Positions 5,359 to 9,689 of a stretch of 9,689 nucleotides of DNA are shown piece after piece. The translations under genes were made by a program, and so were the position numbers. This DNA is from an uncultured Clostridia bacterium (GTDB lineage: Bacteria > Bacillota_A > Clostridia > Oscillospirales > Oscillospiraceae): assembly GCA_947307505.1 (NCBI GenBank), contig CAMZJG010000023.1, positions 1 to 9,689 on the forward strand, in the 5' to 3' direction. Each line of letters opens with the position of its first letter. The stretch's first letter is position 1. The notes below the pieces were generated by a model. It saw only the letters and a list, made by a program, of their open reading frames with translations. It had not been told where the DNA came from and searched no databases.

Positions 5359-6447
5359 ATGCTGACAAAGGAGATCCTCGGCAAGCTTCAGCTCCACGGC
5401 AGAACGATCTTTGATGAGGACAAAAACGCCCTTTTCTTCAACTGGACCTGCAGCGGCTTCACCGTGATCTTCAGCGGATCGGTGCTGAAGGCCCGCTTTA
5501 CTGCGCTGGGGGACAAAGGGCCCGCTTTCCCCGGCTTCCCCGAACCCGCTCCGGATTATCCCTTTTTCGGCGTGATCGCCGACGGGGGAGAACTCAGCCT
5601 CCGCACGGAGTGCCGGGAGGAGGACGCCGAATTTACGCTGTTTGAAGGCGAAAAGGGACGGCACACCCTCCGGGTGGTAAAGCTCAGCGAGAATGCCCGG
5701 GGCAAGCTCGGTCTGCTGGAGCTGGAAACCGACGGGGAGATCCTCGCCGCGCCGAAGAACGAAAAACCCGTCATCGAAGTGGTGGGGGACTCCATTACCT
5801 GCGGCTTCGGCAACGAGGCGGAAAACGGTTCCTTCGATTTCCATACCAGCGAGGAGAACGGCTGGATGTCCTATGCCGCCCTGGCCGCCCGGGAGCTGGA
5901 CTGTGAATACAGCCTGGTCTGCGAAAGCGGCATTGCCGCCAGCCAGGCGCAGCGCCCCCTGTTCCCTCACTACGCCATGGACGACATCTACGCTTTCACG
6001 GACGCCCCCTATGACTATCGCCGGGGCAAAGAGCCGGCCCGGTGGGATTTTTCCGCCCATCCCAGCGATATCGTGGTGATCAATCTGGGCACCAACGACG
6101 CCACCCCCATGCGCTTCTCCCCGGATCCTTTCATCATCGACGGGATGGAGGATTATTTCCAGAAGAAGTTCCGGGGCCTGGTGGAGCAGATCCGTTTGCT
6201 CAACGGGAAGGATACGCTGATCGTCTGTTCCCTGGGTTCCATGGACTATTTCCTGTATGACCGGATCGTCGCGGCGGTGGAGGAGTACAAGGCCGATACC
6301 GGGGACGAAAAGATCTTCGCCTTCAAATATCTGCCCATCAACAACATGTCCGAGGGGATCGGCGCAGCTGGCCACCCCTCCATGAAGACCGATATCCGGA
6401 TGGGGAAGGAACTGGCCTTCCGCCTGAAACCGTATTTGAAGAAATAA
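5359..6447 (+). CDS. SGNH/GDSL esterase, carbohydrate esterase family 2-like (probable acetyl esterase)
   Basis: The 362-residue product has an N-terminal beta-sandwich (about 1-125) and a C-terminal SGNH hydrolase domain, the two-domain layout of carbohydrate esterase family 2. Motifs are VVGDSITCGFGN (nucleophile Ser145), ESGIAASQ (Gly191), VVINLGTND (Asn246) and GHPSMKTD (His339). The Asp three residues before His, typical of other GDSL triads, is absent (Ala-Ala-Gly-His); some characterised CE2 enzymes are known to work as a Ser-His dyad. CE2 enzymes remove O-acetyl groups from xylan, mannan or glucomannan-derived sugars. No signal peptide is present, so it would deacetylate imported oligosaccharides or another cytoplasmic substrate. 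The ATG at 5359 is preferred over ATG 5350, because AAAGGA overlaps the latter and is 8 bases before the former. It probably belongs with the upstream flavodoxin run. Confidence 0.88.
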   Translation: MLTKEILGKLQLHGRTIFDEDKNALFFNWTCSGFTVIFSGSVLKARFTALGDKGPAFPGFPEPAPDYPFFGVIADGGELSLRTECREEDAEFTLFEGEKGRHTLRVVKLSENARGKLGLLELETDGEILAAPKNEKPVIEVVGDSITCGFGNEAENGSFDFHTSEENGWMSYAALAARELDCEYSLVCESGIAASQAQRPLFPHYAMDDIYAFTDAPYDYRRGKEPARWDFSAHPSDIVVINLGTNDATPMRFSPDPFIIDGMEDYFQKKFRGLVEQIRLLNGKDTLIVCSLGSMDYFLYDRIVAAVEEYKADTGDEKIFAFKYLPINNMSEGIGAAGHPSMKTDIRMGKELAFRLKPYLKK

Positions 6448-6452
6448 AGCCG

Positions 6453-6492
6453 AAAAAGTGCAGGAGGCGAGGGCGTCAGCCCTCGCCTCCTG
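6453..6492. terminator. Bidirectional terminator between the esterase gene and cysK
   Basis: A 14-bp perfect stem (6461-6474 with 6479-6492) closes a GTCA loop. On the minus strand it is followed by CAC and TTTTT (6457-6453), so it fits cysK, whose stop is 44 bp away. On the plus strand the following GGTTGT is only moderately T-rich, but the hairpin lies 13 bp after the esterase stop, so both genes likely use it. Confidence 0.85.
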
Positions 6493-6536
6493 GTTGTAAT
6501 CTTTGGGTCACAGCGATAATGAAACTCCTGCGTGCC

Positions 6537-7469
6537 TTACTCCGCGAACATGGGAGTGGAGAGATAGCGGTCGCCGGTATCCGGCAGCAGGACCACGATG
6601 GTCTTGCCCTTGTTCTCCGGCCGCTTCGCCAGCTGGATGGCCGCCCAGGTGGCCGCGCCGGAGGAGATGCCCACCAGGATCCCCTCGGTCCGGCCGATCT
6701 GCCTGCCGGTGGCGAAGGCATTTTCGTTGGCGACGGGTATGATCTCGTCATAAACCTTGGTATTCAGCACATCCGGCACGAAGCCCGCGCCGATGCCCTG
6801 GATCTTGTGGCTGCCGGAGCGGCCTTCGCTGAGTACGGGGGAGTCGGCCGGTTCCACGGCTACCACCTTCACCGCGGGATCCTGCGCCTTCAGGTATTCT
6901 CCCACGCCGGTGATGGTGCCGCCGGTGCCCACGCCCGCTACGAAGAAATCCACCTTGCCGTCCGTATCCGCCCAGATCTCCGGGCCGGTGGTGGCCTTGT
7001 GCACCGCCGGGTTCGCCGGATTCACGAACTGGCCGGGGATGAAGCTGTTGGGGATCTCCTTCGCCAGCTCCTCCGCCTTGGCGATGGCGCCCTTCATGCC
7101 CTTGGCGCCCTCGGTGAGCACCAGCTCCGCGCCGTAGGCCTTCATCAGCTGGCGGCGCTCCACGCTCATGGTCTCCGGCATGGTGATGATGATGCGGTAG
7201 CCCTTGGCGGCAGCTACGGAAGCCAGGCCGATGCCGGTGTTGCCGGAGGTGGGCTCGATCAGCGTGGCCCCGGGCTTCAGCGTGCCCTTTGCCTCCGCGT
7301 CCTCGATCATGGCCAGGGCGATGCGGTCCTTCACGCTGCCCGCGGGATTGAAATATTCCAGCTTAGCCAGGATTTTGGCCTCCAGGCCCAGTTCCTTCTC
7401 CAGATGGGTCAGCTCCAGCAGGGGAGTTCCCCCGATCAGCTGATATGCGGAAGTGTAAATCTTGCTCAT
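6537..7469 (-). CDS. cysK: Cysteine synthase A (O-acetylserine sulfhydrylase)
   Basis: The 310-residue product is full-length cysteine synthase, a PLP enzyme making L-cysteine from O-acetylserine and sulfide. Key features are IGGTPLLEL near the N-terminus, NPAGSVKDR with the PLP lysine Lys47, the substrate loop PTSGNTG (73-79), the phosphate-binding GTGGT (181-185), QGIGAGF (224-230) and GISSGAA (267-273), where Ser269/270 faces the PLP ring nitrogen. It is cytoplasmic and dimeric by family. The start is ATG at 7469, preceded by GGGAGG 8 bases upstream. It has a strong promoter and is divergent from an Rrf2-family regulator that probably senses sulfur or Fe-S status. The cysM paralogue cannot be fully excluded, but the match is to CysK. 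Confidence 0.96.
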   Translation of the reverse strand: MSKIYTSAYQLIGGTPLLELTHLEKELGLEAKILAKLEYFNPAGSVKDRIALAMIEDAEAKGTLKPGATLIEPTSGNTGIGLASVAAAKGYRIIITMPETMSVERRQLMKAYGAELVLTEGAKGMKGAIAKAEELAKEIPNSFIPGQFVNPANPAVHKATTGPEIWADTDGKVDFFVAGVGTGGTITGVGEYLKAQDPAVKVVAVEPADSPVLSEGRSGSHKIQGIGAGFVPDVLNTKVYDEIIPVANENAFATGRQIGRTEGILVGISSGAATWAAIQLAKRPENKGKTIVVLLPDTGDRYLSTPMFAE

Positions 7470-7496
7470 TTTCTTTGCCTCCCATTTTAATCATAT

Positions 7497-7519
7497 AAAC
7501 ATAGCGAAAAAGTATGTTT
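7497..7519 (-). promoter_or_regulatory. Inverted repeat in the cysK leader
   Basis: AAACATA (7497-7503) and TATGTTT (7513-7519) form a perfect 7-bp dyad with a 9-base spacer. It lies just downstream of the predicted cysK transcription start (near 7528) and upstream of its ribosome site. It could be an operator acting as a road-block, or a small AT-rich hairpin; no known riboswitch shape is present. Confidence 0.4.
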
Positions 7520-7534
7520 TTGTTTTGCGAGCAT

Positions 7535-7563
7535 AGGATACACCAGAAAAAAGCGTTTGTCAA
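7535..7563 (-). promoter_or_regulatory. cysK: Strong sigma-A promoter of cysK
   Basis: On the minus strand, a perfect TTGACA (-35, 7563-7558), a 17-bp spacer and TATCCT (-10, 7540-7535) lie 66 bp upstream of the ATG. Transcription should begin near 7528. Confidence 0.85.
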
Positions 7564-7575
7564 GAGAAATTTTCG

Positions 7576-7604
7576 TTGAATTCCTATTTTCCTGCGATTA
7601 TAAT
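7576..7604 (+). promoter_or_regulatory. Promoter of the rrf2-lysR unit
   Basis: TTGAAT (7576-7581), a 17-bp spacer and a perfect TATAAT (7599-7604) give a start near 7611, only about 14 bases before the ATG at 7625. The element diverges from the cysK promoter, and the two -35 boxes are 12 bp apart. Confidence 0.8.
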
Positions 7605-7612
7605 AGGAAAAT
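7581..7612 (+). promoter_or_regulatory. Overlapping inverted repeats, probable Rrf2 operator
   Basis: Two interlocked perfect 8-bp dyads are present: ATTTTCCT (7586-7593) with AGGAAAAT (7605-7612), and TTCCTATT (7581-7588) with AATAGGAA (7602-7609). The first gives TTTTCC-N13-GGAAAA, which as I recall has the half-sites and spacing of the type 2 site of E. coli IscR (WWWWCC-N13-GGWWWW). It covers the rrf2 -10 and start site, so autorepression is likely. The left arm lies about 55 bp upstream of the cysK start, so a role for cysK is possible but not required. Confidence 0.6.
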
Positions 7613-7624
7613 GAGGTGAAGAAT

Positions 7625-8056
7625 ATGCTGATATCCACAAAAGGGCGTTATGCGCTGCGGATCCTGGTAGACATGGCGGAGCATCAGAGAGAAGGATATA
7701 TCACGCTTCAGGAGGTGGCCGGGCGGCAGGATATCTCCGAGAAATACCTGGAGAGCATCGTCCGGGAACTGGTGAAGGGCGGCATCGTCTCCGGCCAGCG
7801 GGGAAAGGGCGGAGGATACCGTCTCTGCCGTCCGCCGGAGAAGATCAGGGTGGGGGATATCCTGCGGTGCACGGAGGGGAGCCTTGCCCCGGTGGCCTGT
7901 TTGACGGAAGGAGCGGTCCCCTGCGCCCGAACCGCCCGGTGCCGGACCCTGGAATTCTGGAAGGGGCTGGACGAGGTGATCCGCCGGTATACCGACGGCT
8001 ATACCGTTGCGGACATGATGCAGAGCGGCGGTGATGGGGACGACTATATTATCTGA
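7625..8056 (+). CDS. Rrf2-family regulator, IscR-like with cysteine triad
   Basis: The 143-residue product is a typical Rrf2 protein. A winged helix fills residues 1-68 (STKGRYALRILVDMAEH, DISEKYLESIVRELVKGG, RGKGGGYRL), followed by a dimer helix and a C-terminal region. Cys92, Cys100 and Cys106 sit where IscR carries the three cysteines that bind a [2Fe-2S] cluster (IscR spacing is slightly tighter, 92/98/104), so cluster binding is plausible; the Bacillus cysteine regulator CymR, as I recall, lacks this triad. It is therefore more IscR- than CymR-like, although it sits beside cysK. The start is ATG 7625, with GAGGTG six bases upstream; an in-frame GTG at 7616 lies inside that ribosome site. 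It is probably co-transcribed with the LysR gene 20 bp downstream. Likely role: Fe-S or cysteine-status control of itself and neighbours. Confidence 0.9.
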   Translation: MLISTKGRYALRILVDMAEHQREGYITLQEVAGRQDISEKYLESIVRELVKGGIVSGQRGKGGGYRLCRPPEKIRVGDILRCTEGSLAPVACLTEGAVPCARTARCRTLEFWKGLDEVIRRYTDGYTVADMMQSGGDGDDYII

Positions 8057-8076
8057 CGGACGGCAGGTGAGATACC

Positions 8077-9009
8077 GTGACCATACAGCAGCTGCGCTAT
8101 GCCGTAGCCATCTCCGAGGCCGGTTCCTTCAATAAAGCTTCGGAAAGATTATATGTTGCCCAGCCCTCCCTCACCACCGCCATGCAGGAGTTGGAGAAGG
8201 AGCTGGAGGTGACGCTGTTCTCCCGCAGCGGGCGGGGAGCCGTCCTGACGAACGACGGGGTGGAGTTCATCCATTACGCCCGCCAGGTGCTGCAGCAGTA
8301 CGACGGACTCCTGGAGCGGTTCGGGAAGGACGGAGGACGCAAGAAGAAATTCGGGATCTCCACCCAGCATTATTCCTTTGCCGTGAAGAGCTTCGTGGAG
8401 CTGGTGCGGCAGTTCGGCACGGAGGAATATGAATTTGCCATCCGGGAGACCCGCACCCGGGACGTGATCGACGACGTCTTTGCCGGGAAGAGCGAGATCG
8501 GGATCCTGTACCTCAGCGATTTCAACCGCAAGCCCCTGGAAAAGCTCCTGCGGGCCAACCAGCTGGAGTTCCATCCCCTGACGTCCTGCGAAGCTTACGT
8601 CTATTTATGGAAAGGGCATCCCCTGGCGGGAAGGCCGTCGATCCGCTTCGCGGACCTGGCAGATTACCCCTGCCTTTCCTTCGAGCAGGGAGCGGCGGGA
8701 TCCTTCTATTATGCGGAGGAGATCCTCAGCACCGCCGAATATCCCCGGACCATCAAGGCCACGGACCGGGCCACCATGCTGAACCTGATGGTGGGGCTGA
8801 ACGGGTATACCCTCTGCTCCGGCGTGATCTGCGAGGAACTGAATGGGCCGGAATACCTGGCCATCCCCTTCGAGGCGGAGGAGGACGCCGTGGGCAGCCG
8901 CATGGAGATCGGCTATATCTCCCGGAAGAACATGCTCCTGAGCGACCTGGCGGAGCGGTATATCCACGAGCTGGACCGCTATCTGAAGCAGTACCAGCAA
9001 ACCCACTGA
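8077..9009 (+). CDS. LysR-family transcriptional regulator
   Basis: The 310-residue product has the LysR layout. The winged-helix domain is at 1-60 (QQLRYAVAISEAGSFNKASERLYVAQPSLT, then LEKELEVTLFSRSGRG), followed by a linker helix (to about 90) and an effector-binding domain (about 91-300) with RTRDVIDDVFAGKSEIGILYL and a hinge around KGHPLAG (179-185). The effector is unknown. Neighbours cysK and O-acetylhomoserine sulfhydrylase suggest sulfur or methionine metabolism, with O-acetylserine or O-acetylhomoserine as the obvious candidate signal by analogy with CysB and CmbR-type regulators; this is inference. The start is GTG at 8077, with GGCAGGTGAG upstream. It probably shares the rrf2 transcript and ends in a strong terminator. 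Confidence 0.92.
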   Translation: MTIQQLRYAVAISEAGSFNKASERLYVAQPSLTTAMQELEKELEVTLFSRSGRGAVLTNDGVEFIHYARQVLQQYDGLLERFGKDGGRKKKFGISTQHYSFAVKSFVELVRQFGTEEYEFAIRETRTRDVIDDVFAGKSEIGILYLSDFNRKPLEKLLRANQLEFHPLTSCEAYVYLWKGHPLAGRPSIRFADLADYPCLSFEQGAAGSFYYAEEILSTAEYPRTIKATDRATMLNLMVGLNGYTLCSGVICEELNGPEYLAIPFEAEEDAVGSRMEIGYISRKNMLLSDLAERYIHELDRYLKQYQQTH

Positions 9010-9031
9010 AATACCATTAGAACAGGAATCG

Positions 9032-9067
9032 AGCATCCTGTCTCGTTTGAGGCAGGATGCTTTGTTA
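9032..9067 (+). terminator. Rho-independent terminator after the lysR gene
   Basis: AGCATCCTG (9032-9040) pairs with CAGGATGCT (9053-9061). The stem extends through a T-G pair and CTC/GAG to a GTTT loop, and is followed by TTTGTT. It lies 23 bp after the stop at 9009 and insulates the sulfhydrylase gene. Confidence 0.85.
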
Positions 9068-9084
9068 TAGACTCAGCCTATAAC
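9064..9084 (+). promoter_or_regulatory. Candidate LysR-type binding site upstream of the sulfhydrylase gene
   Basis: GTTATAG (9064-9070) and CTATAAC (9078-9084) form a perfect 7-bp dyad with a 7-base spacer. Its centre, near 9074, is about 66 bp upstream of the predicted start of transcription (near 9140). LysR proteins usually bind an interrupted dyad (T-N11-A type) close to -65. The adjacent lysR gene makes it the natural candidate regulator. Confidence 0.6.
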
Positions 9085-9104
9085 CAACCATTCAGATAGG
9101 ATAT

Positions 9105-9133
9105 TGGACAGGATCGCAGCCGTATGCTATGCT
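9105..9133 (+). promoter_or_regulatory. Predicted promoter of the O-acetylhomoserine sulfhydrylase gene
   Basis: TGGACA (9105-9110; 5 of 6 consensus), a 17-bp spacer and TATGCT (9128-9133; 4 of 6) lie 48 bp before the ATG at 9182. The weak -10 would suit a promoter that needs an activator. Confidence 0.6.
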
Positions 9134-9181
9134 CGGACCATCCAAATCACCGAACAAAACGACAGAAATGAGGGTATGACC

Positions 9182-9689
9182 ATGTCCAACTATAAATTCG
9201 AAACTCTGCAGCTTCACGTGGGCCAGGAGCAGCCCGATCCCGCTTCCGACGCCCGGGCGGTGCCCATCTACGCCACCACCAGCTATGTTTTCCACAACGC
9301 CCAGCACGCGGCGGACCGCTTCGGCCTGGCGGACGCGGGCAACATCTACGGGCGGCTCACCAACTCCACCCAGGGGGTCTTCGAGCAGCGCATCGCCGCC
9401 CTGGAGGGGGGCGTCGCCGGTCTGGCGGTGGCTTCCGGCGCGGCGGCCATCACCTACACCATCCAGGCCCTGGCGGCCCAGGGGGAGCACATCGTGGCCC
9501 AGAAGACCATCTATGGCGGCACGGCCAACCTGCTGGCCCACACCCTGCCTCTCTACGGCATCGAAGCCAGCCTGGTGAACGTCCACGATCTGAACGAGGT
9601 GGAAAGCGCCATTCAGCCCAACACCAAGGCCATCTACATCGAGACCCTGGGGAACCCCAACAGCGATATCCCGGATATCGACGCCATCG
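9182..9689 (+). CDS. O-acetylhomoserine sulfhydrylase (3' truncated by window)
   Basis: The visible 169 residues are the N-terminal part of a Cys/Met-metabolism PLP enzyme. They match O-acetylhomoserine aminocarboxypropyltransferase (MetY): FETLQLHVGQEQPDPASDARAVPIYATTSYVF at the start, NIYGRLTNST (54-63, where Tyr56 and Arg58 reach the neighbour subunit's PLP phosphate), VASGAAAI (83-90), KTIYGGTANLL (108-118, Tyr111 stacking on PLP) and IETLGNPN (153-160). The catalytic lysine lies beyond the window. It makes homocysteine from O-acetylhomoserine and sulfide, so with CysK it consumes sulfide for both sulfur amino acids; some also act as cysteine synthases. The start is ATG 9182, with GAGG 8 bases upstream. 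Cystathionine gamma-synthase is less likely, since the LHVGQE-QPDPAS-RAVPIY sequence is typical of MetY. Confidence 0.92.
   Translation, partial: MSNYKFETLQLHVGQEQPDPASDARAVPIYATTSYVFHNAQHAADRFGLADAGNIYGRLTNSTQGVFEQRIAALEGGVAGLAVASGAAAITYTIQALAAQGEHIVAQKTIYGGTANLLAHTLPLYGIEASLVNVHDLNEVESAIQPNTKAIYIETLGNPNSDIPDIDAI

Noticed and set aside
5236..6375. Long minus-strand frame (379 codons) opposite the CE2 esterase
   Set aside because: No recognisable domain; the plus strand encodes clear SGNH motifs.
6519..7490. Long plus-strand frame (323 codons) opposite cysK
   Set aside because: It is a GC-driven antisense shadow; cysK is unmistakable on the other strand.
9168..9179. Mini-frame ATG AGG GTA TGA before the sulfhydrylase start
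   Set aside because: It overlaps the ribosome site of the real gene and encodes three residues; most likely chance.
9140..9181. Possible SAM riboswitch or T-box in the sulfhydrylase leader
   Set aside because: The leader after the predicted promoter is only about 40 bases, too short for either.

Overview
The window looks like chromosome of a GC-rich (about 60 % by eye) anaerobic Bacillota, most likely a gut-type Clostridia. The grounds are purine-rich Shine-Dalgarno sites before almost every gene, sigma-A-like promoters with 17-bp spacers, and gene content typical of anaerobes: three proteins with ferredoxin-like or cysteine-rich modules, a flavodoxin, a phloretin/DAPG-hydrolase-family enzyme and an O-acetylhomoserine sulfhydrylase. 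I see no mobile element, CRISPR array, tRNA or rRNA. The genus cannot be named from this sequence alone.

Left part (1-2331): the 3' end of a DUF362-type protein with a C-terminal 2x[4Fe-4S] ferredoxin domain runs into a hairpin. It is convergent with a DAPG/phloretin hydrolase-family gene that has its own promoter. Upstream of that lies a minus-strand QueG-like iron-sulfur protein.

Middle (2332-6447): a 270-bp divergent intergenic region leads into a plus-strand trio, a DUF3795 cysteine-rich protein, a 78-residue helical protein and a 106-residue very basic protein, closed by a terminator. A new promoter, whose -35 overlaps that terminator's T-tract, then serves yjbQ and a GNAT acetyltransferase (ATGA overlap). 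These are followed by a flavodoxin with a Lys/Ala-rich N-terminus and a CE2-type SGNH esterase without a signal peptide. A strong hairpin separates this run from the convergent cysK.

Right part (6537-9689): a sulfur-assimilation locus. Minus-strand cysK (cysteine synthase) is divergent from an Rrf2/IscR-like regulator with three clustered cysteines, which is followed 20 bp later by a LysR-family regulator. After a terminator comes the start of an O-acetylhomoserine sulfhydrylase gene that runs off the window. The sequence suggests two regulatory circuits. An interrupted palindrome, TTTTCC-N13-GGAAAA, lies over the rrf2 -10 box and suggests autoregulation. A 7-bp dyad, GTTATAG-N7-CTATAAC, is centred near -66 of the sulfhydrylase promoter, where LysR proteins usually bind. 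This locus is the best-supported regulatory system in the window; its general type is known, but the specific sites appear worth testing.
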